DNA of 35,125 bases, from NCBI GenBank assembly GCA_037441725.1, contig JBBIRT010000014.1:1-35125 (forward strand). Reading direction: 5' to 3'. A program made the translations under genes and the position numbers. The notes under the pieces were generated by a model. It was not told where the DNA came from and ran no database searches. It saw only the letters and a list, made by a program, of their open reading frames with translations. The first letter of the stretch is position 1. Every line of letters begins with the position of its first letter. Below are positions 1-8,409 of this stretch, one piece after another. Origin of the DNA: JBBIRT01 sp037441725. Its GTDB lineage: Bacteria; Desulfobacterota; BSN033; UBA1163.

Positions 1-9
1 TGACAAGGG

Positions 10-47
10 AGGTAAAATTTTTCCGTCAAAAGCGGCAATATTTACCT
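10..47. repeat. Inverted repeat downstream of fliL
   Basis: Arms AGGTAAA (10-16) and TTTACCT (41-47) are perfect inverted repeats, with a smaller CCG/CGG pair nested inside. It lies about 40 bases after the fliL stop on the minus strand. Bases 1-85 show no convincing start of a following flagellar gene. The repeat could be a transcript-end hairpin, but the U-run expected of an intrinsic terminator is absent on that strand. Confidence 0.35.
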
Positions 48-85
48 GGCCAAAGGTGAGATTTCTATAACATCCTCAAAGAGAC

Positions 86-574
86 CTATTGATAAAGAAA
101 CTCATCAAAATAGATCTGTTTGATCTTCTGCGGTTCAATGTGTTGATTCATCTTTTCCAAAAGCTCTTTCTTTATCTCTCCCTTTGCCTCAGGATTTCTT
201 AATTCTTCCAGTCTCTTTTCGCTCAAGGTAAGGATGGCGATATCCATCAGAGAGGAGATCTTTTCCTTGATGGGCTCTACCCAATCCTTTTCTCCAAGCT
301 CTAATATCAAGGTCGTCTTCAAGTAGTGCCTTCCACTTTCCTCTTTGAGATTAATGATGAAAGGGGTGAGTTTCAAAATTGGCCCCATCTCTGATTCTTC
401 AAGGGAAGGCTGTTTCGCCTTTTGATCAGGCGTTTGATGAGAGGTGGAAATGAGCCCCATTTTAAAGGCCATCGCACCTATCCCGATGAGAAAAAACAAT
501 CCTATCGTTCCAAAAATTAAAAGAGATTTCTTCTTCCCTTTCTTCTTTGATTCACCCGCATTTTCCTCAGCCAT
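86..574 (-). CDS. fliL: Flagellar basal body-associated protein FliL
   Basis: A 162-residue protein with a short Lys-rich cytoplasmic N-terminus, one membrane segment at about residues 17-37 and a periplasmic domain ending in the FliL-style pattern of an aromatic-rich DEFLYQ tail. FliL is a single-pass inner-membrane protein that surrounds the MotAB stator and supports torque. The start ATG is preceded by GGAG at a good distance. It is the last gene of the long che operon on this strand, about 95 bases after cheB, with a small palindrome between them. It ends in TAG. Length and topology are normal for the family; the identification is by topology and C-terminal pattern. Confidence 0.85.
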   Translation of the reverse strand: MAEENAGESKKKGKKKSLLIFGTIGLFFLIGIGAMAFKMGLISTSHQTPDQKAKQPSLEESEMGPILKLTPFIINLKEESGRHYLKTTLILELGEKDWVEPIKEKISSLMDIAILTLSEKRLEELRNPEAKGEIKKELLEKMNQHIEPQKIKQIYFDEFLYQ

Positions 575-601
575 TGCTCCATTACCCTTCCTTTGAAGTT
601 A

Positions 602-618
602 GAGAAGAACTTCTTCTC
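602..618. repeat. 17-base palindrome between cheB and fliL
   Basis: Eight-base arms GAGAAGAA and TTCTTCTC flank a single C and form a perfect palindrome. As RNA on the minus strand it would fold into a 6-bp stem with a 5-base loop, but no U-tract follows. It may be a weak processing or pausing hairpin, or chance in A/G-rich sequence. Confidence 0.35.
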
Positions 619-668
619 ATGAATCAAATTGGATTAGATCCATTTTTCCTTTACCAAACTTGATAAGA

Positions 669-1721
669 TCAGTGATGCCCATTGATCAACTGAAGGATCT
701 CTTGAGGGATTCGCTCCAAGGGAACCACCCGATCCACCCCTCCTAATCTGATGGCTTCCTTTGGCATCCCGAAAACCACACAACTGGTTTCATCTTGGGC
801 AATAGTCTTAGCCCCTGACTCTTTCATTTTAAGCATTCCTTCTGCTCCATCCGCACCCATGCCGGTCATGATCACTCCAATGGCATTGGCCCCTGCAGAT
901 TGGGCCACCGAGTTAAAAAGGACATCAACGGCAGGTCTTTGATGATGGACAAATGGACCATCCTTGATATTCACATAATACTTAGACCCGCTCCTTCTCA
1001 AAAGCATATGGAAATTTCCAGGGGCGATGAGGGCTCGGCCATCTAAAACAGAATCCCCATCCCTCGCCTCTCTGACTTCCATTGAACATAATTGATTTAA
1101 CCGTTCGGCAAAGGCTGTTGTAAAATGGGAAGGCATATGTTGCACAATGAGGATCCCAGGGGTATTCATAGGAAGCCTCCTTAAAACCTCTTTTATGGCC
1201 TCTGTCCCTCCAGTAGAGGCTCCAATAGCGATCACCTTCTGGGTGGTCTCACTGAGCGGTTTGGAGATCATTCCTGTTGGTAGGGGTGGGGAGGGAGAAG
1301 ATTTTCCAACCCGACTCAATTTCACTTTCACCGCTGCTCTGACTTTCTCTTTCAACTGGATGCTCAATTCACCCACCGAATAGGACCCACCTGGTTTTGA
1401 AAGCACCTCCACAGCCCCTTCTTCAAGGGCCTCCAAGGCCATCCGGCTTCCTTTAGGGGTTAAAGAACTGACAATGATGACAGGCAAAGGATGGTAATGC
1501 ATGATCTTTTTAAGAAAAGTCAAACCATCCATCCTTGGCATTTCAACATCTAACGTGATCACATCAGGCTTGAGTTGAACGATCTTATCTCGTGCGATAA
1601 AAGGATCTGGAGCAGTCCCTATGACTTCAATATCAGGTTCTTTAGAGAGTTCTTCGTTAAATATCTTTCGGACGATGGCTGAATCATCCACAATGAGGAC
1701 CTTGATCTTCTTGCTTGTCAT
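669..1721 (-). CDS. cheB: CheB, protein-glutamate methylesterase/glutaminase
   Basis: CheB removes methyl groups from chemoreceptor glutamates and deamidates glutamines once activated by CheA. The 350-residue protein has an N-terminal receiver domain (about 5-125, acidic pair D12/D13, phospho-acceptor D58 in LDVEMPRMDG). A Pro/Ser-rich linker (about 135-160) follows, then the methylesterase domain (about 163-345). The catalytic triad is visible as S169 in GASTGG, H195 in VQHMP and D291 in TGMGADG. The length is typical. Its ATG overlaps the cheX1 stop, with GAGGG just upstream, so the two are translationally coupled. It is the adaptation partner of CheR and CheD in the same operon. Confidence 0.96.
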   Translation of the reverse strand: MTSKKIKVLIVDDSAIVRKIFNEELSKEPDIEVIGTAPDPFIARDKIVQLKPDVITLDVEMPRMDGLTFLKKIMHYHPLPVIIVSSLTPKGSRMALEALEEGAVEVLSKPGGSYSVGELSIQLKEKVRAAVKVKLSRVGKSSPSPPLPTGMISKPLSETTQKVIAIGASTGGTEAIKEVLRRLPMNTPGILIVQHMPSHFTTAFAERLNQLCSMEVREARDGDSVLDGRALIAPGNFHMLLRRSGSKYYVNIKDGPFVHHQRPAVDVLFNSVAQSAGANAIGVIMTGMGADGAEGMLKMKESGAKTIAQDETSCVVFGMPKEAIRLGGVDRVVPLERIPQEILQLINGHH

Positions 1722-2215
1722 TCCCTCTTTGTCCTTTGAATGCCTTCAGGATCAATCTGGATAATCAGTCTAATCGGTTGTCCCTCTGCATCAAAATCAA
1801 TCATGATTCTGGGTTCTTTTCTGTCCCTTTCCAACTCTTCATTTGAAATCAGATGAGTTCGGGGAAGGGCAAGGTCCCACACCGATCTTTTATCCATTTG
1901 AGAAAAAAGATTTCCACAGACCATGTTGCACAATTCATTAACCGTATCGATGGCTTGAAAATCAGAAACTTCTTCTGATCTTAAACCCATAAAATTGGAG
2001 GCCATTGTCTTTGCCAATCCCAAGGGAAGATAGAATTTTAGGCAACCTGAATAGTCTCCCCTAAACCCAATCTCTCCTTTAAGGAGAGGCATAGAATTTC
2101 TCGAGAGGAGGGGGATCTTTTCATTCTCTTCTTCTGGTTCTAAAAAGGTAAAGAACATGGTTTCAAAAATATGAGTCATGACAGAGACTGCGGCATTTTG
2201 AATCTCCTCAAACAC
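1718..2215 (-). CDS. CheX-type chemotaxis phosphatase domain protein (cheX1)
   Basis: A 165-residue CheX/CheC/FliY-superfamily protein. The phosphatase signature ExxN is visible as E94 and N97 in NELCNMVCGN, the helix that attacks phospho-CheY in this family. Only one such helix is present, as in CheX. The gene overlaps cheB at its end and the cheY stop at its start. It is more divergent than the second CheX at 4887-5351, so it may act on a particular response regulator, most simply the adjacent CheY. No CheZ is present in the window, so this pair probably supplies signal termination (inference). Confidence 0.8.
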   Translation of the reverse strand: MFEEIQNAAVSVMTHIFETMFFTFLEPEEENEKIPLLSRNSMPLLKGEIGFRGDYSGCLKFYLPLGLAKTMASNFMGLRSEEVSDFQAIDTVNELCNMVCGNLFSQMDKRSVWDLALPRTHLISNEELERDRKEPRIMIDFDAEGQPIRLIIQIDPEGIQRTKRE

Positions 2216-2594
2216 AGGTCTCCTCCATAATTCGATTCAGAATATCTCGAATGGCTTCTGGATGAAAAGGCTTCTGGATATAACCCTTAATTCCTAAGGC
2301 ATAGGCCTCTTCAAGACGTTTTTCGCTCCCCTCTGTCGTGATTAATACAACAGGAATGTTTTGGAACATATCCTCCTTTTTCAGCACACGAATCATCTCT
2401 AAGCCATTCATCAAGGGCATATTAATATCTGCAAGAATCAAATCCACCCAATGATGCTTAAGAATCTCGAGGGCTTCAAGACCATTGCCCGCTTCTAAGA
2501 ATTCCCCTACCACAAAACCGGAGATCATCACTGACTTCATAATGACCTTCCTCATGGTCTGGGAATCATCCACAACTAACACATTGTATGCCAT
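2208..2594 (-). CDS. cheY: CheY-like single-domain response regulator
   Basis: A stand-alone receiver domain of 128 residues from the preferred start. It has an acidic pair D9/D10 in VVDDS, phospho-acceptor D56 in ADINMP, a Thr pair in LITTEGSEK and Lys in IQKPF: all the CheY switch residues. An in-frame ATG lies 33 bases further upstream, but the internal ATG gives the canonical MAYNVLVVDDS beginning and has GGGGA seven bases ahead, so it is preferred. The gene overlaps cheX1. Its place between HDOD and CheX genes makes it the likely motor-binding CheY, although no FliM is visible here to confirm that. Confidence 0.88.
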   Translation of the reverse strand: MAYNVLVVDDSQTMRKVIMKSVMISGFVVGEFLEAGNGLEALEILKHHWVDLILADINMPLMNGLEMIRVLKKEDMFQNIPVVLITTEGSEKRLEEAYALGIKGYIQKPFHPEAIRDILNRIMEETCV

Positions 2595-2655
2595 GCTTTT
2601 TCCCCTGTAAGCAGGTACTTTCTTCACTTAAACGAGAAACGTTTTCTCCTCACCC

Positions 2656-3507
2656 TTAAAATCTTATTCTTAACATCTTTTCTACTGTTTGAAATTGATC
2701 CTCCATCTGGACAATGAAATACTCAATGTCCTTCTCCCTCAATTGGTATTGCCTCATGACCTCTTCGTAAGCATGATAGGACAGTCCATCTGCCCCTCCC
2801 CCAATTCCTGTGGTCATGGCCACCATATCACATAAGTAAGTAAGGCGGACCATCTCCTGATCCTCCCGAGTAGAACAGGGATAGTGATGAAAGCGAACAC
2901 ATGAGGCGATTACTTTTGGGAAATTCCACTTTTCAACAATCCTCCCTCCCAATTCAGCATGATCGATCCCCAATACCTCCTTCTCAGCCTCAATGAAGGC
3001 CAATCCCTTTTTTTCCATGACCTGCTTGATCTCCCCAAAATAATCCTCGACAAATTCACTCAACACCACTTTCCCGATATCATGGATGAGGGCAGCGGTG
3101 AAATGGGTTGGGCTCATCTCCTGACCTAATCGCTTGGAAATAATCCCTGAAAGCAGGGCAGAAACAATCGAATGTCTCCAGAGTGCTCCATATTCGAGAT
3201 CATACCCTTTGCAAGGATGATAGAAAAACCGGCTACTCTCACGACATAAGATCATCTCCAAGAGTTGATCAAACCCAATCATCACCAAGGCTTCTCTTAG
3301 AGAGTGAACATTTCTCCTAAGACCGAAGTAGGCAGAATTACAGAGTTTAAGGACCTCCACGGTAATGGATTGATCATATTGAATCACTTCCACCACTTCT
3401 TGAGTCGTTGACCTGGGGTCATGGATCAATTGGAGGACCCGCTGGATCACCGCAGGAAAGGGAGGAAGCTTTTGAACGGATTGGAGGATGGACTCCTCTA
3501 AGTTCAT
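2656..3507 (-). CDS. HDOD-domain signalling protein (HDOD1)
   Basis: HDOD domains are HD-related output modules that often accompany response regulators and chemotaxis operons; most lack nuclease or phosphodiesterase activity. The protein (283 residues from the preferred start) opens with LPPFPAVIQRVL and carries LKLCNSAYFG and HDIGK/HAELGG motifs. Its ATG overlaps the cheD stop as ATGA with AGGGA just upstream. This argues against a start 36 bases earlier. A role in coupling chemotaxis to other signalling is inferred from position only. Confidence 0.85.
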   Translation of the reverse strand: MNLEESILQSVQKLPPFPAVIQRVLQLIHDPRSTTQEVVEVIQYDQSITVEVLKLCNSAYFGLRRNVHSLREALVMIGFDQLLEMILCRESSRFFYHPCKGYDLEYGALWRHSIVSALLSGIISKRLGQEMSPTHFTAALIHDIGKVVLSEFVEDYFGEIKQVMEKKGLAFIEAEKEVLGIDHAELGGRIVEKWNFPKVIASCVRFHHYPCSTREDQEMVRLTYLCDMVAMTTGIGGGADGLSYHAYEEVMRQYQLREKDIEYFIVQMEDQFQTVEKMLRIRF

Positions 3508-3986
3508 AGTTCCCTTACTCCATCCCCAGAGGTCTTGACCCATACCTTTCCGGAGGAGAGTTCGATTGAAACGGTTCGATTCATATTGCCTCCGACATCC
3601 TCTGCCTGAATCAAGATATTGTTCGCCCAGAAGATCTTTCGAAGGGCCATATAATTTCTCTTCCCGATATTGAAATAACCTGAATCATCTAAAATCTGGG
3701 CTCCTCCCACGACCTTTACCTGAATTCGCTTTTTCTCTGCCCCCAGTTGATAGGCCTCATTAAAAAAAAGAGGAAGGCCGGTATCTGCAAACATCCACGG
3801 ATTTTTTTGGGCTTTTTGAATATCGATCTGGGAGTCCGGAAGCATAAAGTGCAGAAGTCCTCCCACTTTAACGACCGGGTCGTATAGGGTGACTCCAATA
3901 CAGGAGCCTAATGAATAGGTAATCAACGTCACATCCGGATTCTTGGTCATTTGCATATCTGCAATTCCCACTATGATTTTCATCAC
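3504..3986 (-). CDS. cheD: CheD, chemoreceptor glutamine deamidase
   Basis: CheD deamidates receptor glutamines and in other bacteria binds phospho-CheY/CheC-class proteins. The 160-residue protein shows the expected active site: C29 in YSLGSCIGV, H46 in GGLLHFMLP, and T23 six residues before the Cys. The start is GTG followed by ATG, and either could serve; neither has a strong Shine-Dalgarno sequence. It ends in an ATGA overlap with HDOD1. CheD and CheX in the same operon, with no CheZ, match the adaptation style known from Bacillus and Thermotoga. Confidence 0.93.
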   Translation of the reverse strand: MMKIIVGIADMQMTKNPDVTLITYSLGSCIGVTLYDPVVKVGGLLHFMLPDSQIDIQKAQKNPWMFADTGLPLFFNEAYQLGAEKKRIQVKVVGGAQILDDSGYFNIGKRNYMALRKIFWANNILIQAEDVGGNMNRTVSIELSSGKVWVKTSGDGVREL

Positions 3987-4010
3987 AAACCAAAGAGAGA
4001 ATGAAGTCGT

Positions 4011-4867
4011 CTATTTCTTATAAATGGCTGGCCTCACATATTGGAAGGGGTGTGGAAGACCTGTCAGGCTCTCTGAATGGCCGATCAGTAAAAATCCTCC
4101 CTCTTCCAAGCAATGATAAAATCGATGGATCAACTCCATCTGGATATTTTTATCGAAATAGATCATGACATTCCTGCAAAAGATACAATCGAAAGGCTCC
4201 TTGAAGTGGAAGGGTTCTTTGAGGTTGAGCCGTTTAAATTGAATATATCTCTTAAGGTTTTCTTTCACCATGACATAATCCTTCCAAGGGTGATTCCCCT
4301 TTAGGAAATATTTTCTGATCAAAGGGTCAGGAATAGATCGAATCCGTTCTAAAGGGAATATGCCTTGTTCGGCTATCCTTAAGACCTTGGTGGAGAGGTC
4401 GGTGGCCAAGATGGAGATCTCCCATTGCCTGGGATTTTCAATCGTCTCTAACACTGTCATGGCGATGGAATAGGCCTCTTCTCCCGAGGAACAACCGGCA
4501 CTCCNNNNNNNNNNAGGCGAATCTTTTTCGTACGGGACTGTTTTTGAGTGATCATTTCTGGGATAAATTCTGAACGAAGAAATTCGAAATGTTTGCCCTC
4601 TCTAAAGAAAAAGGTGAAATTCGTTGAGATGGAGTCCAGGAGATGGATCAATTCCTGACCCGAATGATCCTGGACGATATACTGATAATATTCCTGGAAG
4701 GATTTGAATCGGCCACCTTTGATCCTTTGATTTAACCTTGCCTTGACCAGTTCTTTTTTCCCATCCGAAAGATAAATCCCACATTGGTCATAAACCAGGC
4801 GTCTGATCTTTGAAAACTCCATTTCGGTCAATTCCAGGGGTTGAAGGGAGAGGAATGATCCTGGCAT
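4011..4867 (-). CDS. cheR: CheR, chemoreceptor methyltransferase (split by assembly gap)
   Basis: CheR transfers methyl groups from S-adenosylmethionine to receptor glutamates. The reading frame is cut by ten N at 4505-4514. The N-terminal part holds the helical domain and the STNFTFFFRE segment; after the gap the SAM-binding motif SAGCSSGEEAYSIAMT reads on in another frame, followed by CRNVMIYFDK. The bases flanking the gap need a missing length of 3n+2 to rejoin the frame; two bases (nT) would give the expected KIRLWSAGC. The break is therefore a wrong gap length, not a real frameshift. The start at 4867 has GGAGG eight bases upstream; an earlier in-frame ATG at 4906 would overlap cheX2. 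Confidence 0.92.
4505..4514. other. Assembly gap (10 N) inside cheR
   Basis: Ten unknown bases. Ten is incompatible with the cheR frame on either side, so this number is a placeholder. Confidence 0.95.
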
Positions 4868-4886
4868 GAAGAGGACCTCCACTAAA

Positions 4887-5351
4887 TTATTTAAAACAGA
4901 CCTCAACGGTAAAATCTCCTCCCTGGGTATGAAAAGGGATGGAAAGAATGGGACCTTTTGTAATATGCTTTATCTCATGGCCCATTCCAGAGATCACGGA
5001 TGGAATGGCCCCCAAGAAATGGTAGCCCATCTCTTCAAGTCGTCTTCTGGCATCGCCGGAGATCATGTTGGTTAATTCTCCTACTGCATCCTTCACTTCA
5101 TCATTGATATCCTTCTGATCTTCGTGAAACAGGGAGCTCATGATCTTCAGGATGCAATCCTTGGAAAAGGTAATACAGAGGGAGCCCTCAGTATCCCCTG
5201 TAATCCCTACGATCCCCGAAATATCGCCAGTGGCTGCGCTTCCCTTTTTGATATAGGGTTTGCCAGGGATGACCTCCATTGAGGCCATCGTCTTGATCAC
5301 CGAGATCGTCGCTTCTAAGAAAGGATTGATGAATTCTGCTTTTATGCCCAT
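4887..5351 (-). CDS. cheX: CheX, CheY-P phosphatase (cheX2)
   Basis: A 154-residue CheX of normal length. It begins with the typical INPFLEATISVI helix, and the catalytic helix EVKDAVGELTNMISGDARR carries E92 and N95 (ExxN). It should dephosphorylate phospho-CheY as a dimer. It fits the classical CheX pattern better than the paralogue at 1718-2215. AAAGGA precedes the ATG. It lies directly between the small HTH gene and cheR. Confidence 0.9.
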   Translation of the reverse strand: MGIKAEFINPFLEATISVIKTMASMEVIPGKPYIKKGSAATGDISGIVGITGDTEGSLCITFSKDCILKIMSSLFHEDQKDINDEVKDAVGELTNMISGDARRRLEEMGYHFLGAIPSVISGMGHEIKHITKGPILSIPFHTQGGDFTVEVCFK

Positions 5352-5371
5352 ATCCCAATTCCTTTCTTCTC

Positions 5372-5563
5372 TTATTGCATTCTCACCCTTCCATTTTGGT
5401 CAAAGAGGTGGTCCAGGTCTCGCTTCATGATCCTCCAATGTTTTCCCAATTTGATCGCAGGGATTTTCCTTTCCGTGATCAACTTGTATATGGTTGAAAC
5501 AGGAATTTTCAGATAATGGGAAACCTCTTTGATATTCAAAATCTCATCGAAGGGCCTATTCAT
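5372..5563 (-). CDS. Small excisionase/MerR-type helix-turn-helix protein
   Basis: A 63-residue protein that is almost entirely one DNA-binding domain of the HTH_17 (excisionase, BldC-like) type: LNIKEVSHYLKIP, then STIYKLITERKIPAIKLG and HWRI. GGAGC precedes the ATG. It sits between pilZ and cheX2 on the same strand with short gaps, so it is probably cotranscribed with them. No integrase or attachment site is seen nearby, so a recombination role is unlikely. A small local transcription factor or nucleoid-type regulator is more plausible, with target unknown. Confidence 0.8.
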   Translation of the reverse strand: MNRPFDEILNIKEVSHYLKIPVSTIYKLITERKIPAIKLGKHWRIMKRDLDHLFDQNGRVRMQ

Positions 5564-5653
5564 ATTGCTCCATTCAAATTATTGAGAGATGATCTCAGTT
5601 GCTCTCTGTTTCTTCTATATATCGTCATAAAAAGGAGAGAACTTAACAGGAAA

Positions 5654-6361
5654 TCAAATCCTTCCAGTCTTACGAAGAATAGCCCTCTGTTCCTTAAAGA
5701 TATGGAGCATTAATTGTTCTTGGACAGCCTCTGAGATCTCTATAAATTCCAAGGCACAAACCTCTTTTTTTGTAGAATGCTTCTCAATCCGTTTCACCAT
5801 CCCCTTTGGGATAGGAAAATGGAGGGTTCCCTCCTCCTCTGGAATCATCAGATCCATTTTCGAAAGTTCCTCTCCGATTTGAATTTCGTGGGGTTGATCT
5901 ATAAAAAAGGCCAATCCTCCCAAACCATAATCCCTGACCATGGACCTCCCCTCCTCTCCTCGCTTAAAATGAAAAGTAATCTCGGTCCCCACCCTTGCCT
6001 TTATTCTGAAAAATCTTCTCCGCTGCCTTCGATAGATGGCTTCTGGAAGTTCTATCCTAAAGGTCTTGGGTAAATATTCTATGACGCGTGTCTTGAATTG
6101 ACATGTCACTCCATCCTTCTCTACAAATTCAATCAAGATCTCTTGATTCGAAGAATATGAGGAGAGGGCCTTCTCAAACCCTTTGATTTGATCCATCCAA
6201 AGATAATAAGAATGCTCCACCCTCTGAAGGCCGACGAGGAGAGAGAGCCATCCATAGTCTGTATTTGGGATCCCCACCCTACAAAAACGTCGGGTATGGA
6301 TCCATTCCTGGAGCTTATCCAAGAGGTTCTTCCCTTTAATGATCTCAAGGGCTTCGTTCAT
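5654..6361 (-). CDS. PilZ-domain protein, YcgR-like flagellar brake candidate
   Basis: A 235-residue protein with an N-terminal YcgR-like beta domain (about 10-105) and a C-terminal PilZ domain (about 112-225). The cyclic-di-GMP RxxxR motif is visible as RRFFR (R115/R119). The second motif reads DYGLGG (144-149), where the usual DxSxxG Ser is replaced by Gly. YcgR-type proteins slow or bias the motor when cyclic di-GMP is high, and the setting among che genes supports that role. The Ser-to-Gly change may alter affinity. The Shine-Dalgarno sequence is weak. The 149 bases upstream (6362-6510) show no clear promoter. Confidence 0.85.
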   Translation of the reverse strand: MNEALEIIKGKNLLDKLQEWIHTRRFCRVGIPNTDYGWLSLLVGLQRVEHSYYLWMDQIKGFEKALSSYSSNQEILIEFVEKDGVTCQFKTRVIEYLPKTFRIELPEAIYRRQRRRFFRIKARVGTEITFHFKRGEEGRSMVRDYGLGGLAFFIDQPHEIQIGEELSKMDLMIPEEEGTLHFPIPKGMVKRIEKHSTKKEVCALEFIEISEAVQEQLMLHIFKEQRAILRKTGRI

Positions 6362-6510
6362 CTCTATAAGGATTCATTGAGGGGTTAGGAAACAGAAACC
6401 TTGGGAGCGATCACTTCTGGGGTGAAGAACTTTTAATGCTGATAGACCATTTCCCCATTTGTAAAATAAGAGGGATTGATTTTGTCCCCCTGAATTCGGC
6501 CTTTGTTATG

Positions 6511-7230
6511 TCATGACCTCCCCACCAGGGTCACCAGATCATTTACAAAACCTTTCATCATTTCAGCCTGGGCGCTCATCTCCTCTGCGGCTGAGGCAGA
6601 TTCCTCGGCGTTAGCGGCATTCCTTTGGACGACCTTATCCATCTCTGCAATCGCTCGGTTAATCTGTTCAATCCCTTGAGCTTGTTCCTGGGCCGCGACT
6701 GCGATCCGGTTCACCAAATCACTCACCTGATGAGCACCCGAAGTGACATTCATAAAAATTTCACTGGTCTGGGTGACAATCTCTGAGCCATTCTTGATCT
6801 TCTTCAACGTCTCTTTAATCAAATGGGCTGTATTCTTTGCTGCATCCGTCGCTCGCAAAGCCAAGTTCCTCACCTCTTCGGCCACTACCGCAAACCCTGT
6901 TCCTGCCTCTCCTGCACGAGCCGCCTCCACGGCTGCGTTAAGGGCTAATAGGTTGGTTTGAAATGCAATTTCATCAATGGTCTTGATGATTTTAGCTGTC
7001 TCCTCACTGGCGCCTGAGATTTCACTCATCGAATAGATAACCTCTTTCATAGCCCGATCAGCCTTCCCCACCACCTTAATGGCATTGGTCATCAATTGAT
7101 TGGCTTCACGGGCACTTTCAGCATTCTGCTTTGTCATTGAGGCCATCTCCTCAATGGAAGAAGAAGTCTCCTCGATCCCGGCCGCCTGTTCCGATGCCCC
7201 CTCTGCCAGACTCCTGGATGCGGATGAAAC
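6511..7230 (-). pseudogene. Chemoreceptor, C-terminal signalling part after an in-frame TAG
   Basis: This continues, without any frame change, the chemoreceptor whose N-terminal part is 7231-8397. It contains the cytoplasmic coiled-coil signalling domain with the hairpin tip EIAFQTNLLALNAAVEAARA. The first downstream ATG is at 7146, in the middle of the EETSSSIEEM region, so independent translation would give a soluble 211-residue fragment lacking the sensor. It ends LVTLVGRS, with no C-terminal tether for CheR/CheB, unlike the neighbouring receptor. If the upstream TAG is real and not suppressed, the receptor is non-functional. Confidence 0.8.
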
Positions 7231-7233
7231 CTA
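7231..7233 (-). other. In-frame amber codon interrupting a chemoreceptor
   Basis: TAG on the minus strand, at the codon that aligns with Gln in the paralogue. The reading frame is open for 388 codons before it and 239 codons after it. TAG ends several intact genes in this window (fliL, cheR, fliC, the hybrid kinase at 10788, the regulator at 29473), so it is an ordinary stop here. Confidence 0.85.
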
Positions 7234-8397
7234 TGAGGAGGCTGAGGCCACGTGTTCTGCATTCCTGGTAAGTCCTGTAATGACACGATGAAGGGAATGA
7301 TGAATGGATCGATTGATCCATGTCCCCATAAATAAACTCACGAAAACAGTTACCCCCCCCACCAGGGTGATCATCCAGACCATCCTCTTTGCAGCTTTAA
7401 TTACGGATAGGACCATCTGATCCTGATCTTCCCCGGCTCGGGAGACCACTTCGTGGCTCTTTGCTAAATGGTTGGCCACGAGGTTTCTCATTTTTTGATT
7501 CAATCGGTTTAGGTCTTCCAAATATTTTATAGAGGCCCTCATCTTTTCCATGACCCCCTCTTTTCCAGCATAATAGCTTTCCACTACAGACAATGAATTC
7601 ATATAGAGCGTGATCATTCTTAATCCATCGTTATGACCACTCTCTGCGAGAAGATCCCTCAGTTTTTGCCCTCTGGCATTGGTTTCTTTGAATAGATTTT
7701 CGACCAGGGAAGACTCTTGATTGAAATCACCCATTTGTGTGGAATGGATCGAATTATTAATGTGGATCATCAGAGAGGCATTCAGGAGGGAGAGCCCTGA
7801 GACCATTGATAGGATCTGATTGGTTTCCTTTAATTTTTCTATGGTTTTGGATGTTTCCTCTTGATTATTTTTTCCATCAGGAAGCTCCGAATCATGGGTC
7901 CCTACACTTGACCCTTTCTGCTGGGACCCTTGGATGAAGGATTCCAGGCTTTTCTCCCCCCATGCCAACTTCTCCTGAATGGAACCTGCCACTTTCAGGG
8001 CCGATTCCTGGGCCTTGATCTTATGCTCGGTCACTTCAAGAACGGCTTTAGTGATCTCAGAGATGGAATGGTCATCTGTCATCTGACCCCCTCCCCCAAA
8101 TCGAGCCAATTCTTCAGTAGCTCTTTTCAATTGGGTAAGCGATTGAGTGGTATGGGCTGCCTCTTTCTTATATTCATCGAGGGTCTTTACAGTGGAGAGA
8201 TTGATGAGATGAGTGGTATGGGATTGAAGCTCCTTTTGATGGTTTAACACCTTTATTTGGTAGGGAGCGGTCTCCTGAGTGAGCTTATCAATATTTCGCT
8301 GAGTGGTCCTGGCACTGATCAACACAATAAGGATCATCACGATGATGGCCATCATGATGATCCCGATATTCATTGAGAGTTTCTTTCGAATGGTCAT
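7231..8397 (-). pseudogene. Chemoreceptor, N-terminal sensor part ending at an in-frame TAG
   Basis: The 388-residue part has a first membrane segment (about 10-30), a long and mostly helical periplasmic region with Gln/Ser/Thr-rich stretches, and a second membrane segment near residues 340-362. It then enters the cytoplasmic domain at HVASASS and stops at TAG (7231-7233). The next codons read VSSASRSLAEG, matching the neighbouring receptor, which has ASTQISSASRSLAEG. The stop therefore stands where Gln (CAG) would be expected, a single C-to-T change. AAGGAG precedes the ATG and the gene follows the receptor at 8410 by 12 bases. A sequencing or consensus error, a recent mutation or nonsense suppression cannot be separated here. 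Confidence 0.85.
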
Positions 8398-8409
8398 CTC
8401 TTCTCCTTA

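Noticed and set aside
6440..6510. Terminator between the interrupted receptor and pilZ
   Set aside because: Only a four-base AGGG/CCCT stem with a large loop is possible, so read-through to pilZ is more likely.
6511..7146. A separate soluble chemoreceptor of 211 residues starting at an internal ATG
   Set aside because: The frame continues upstream without a shift to the TAG, and the codons between match the paralogue, so it is the tail of one broken gene.
7231..7233. Programmed recoding of TAG as pyrrolysine
   Set aside because: TAG terminates several intact genes here and the site aligns with an ordinary Gln in a structural helix; mutation or sequence error is simpler. The rest of the genome would be needed to exclude it fully.
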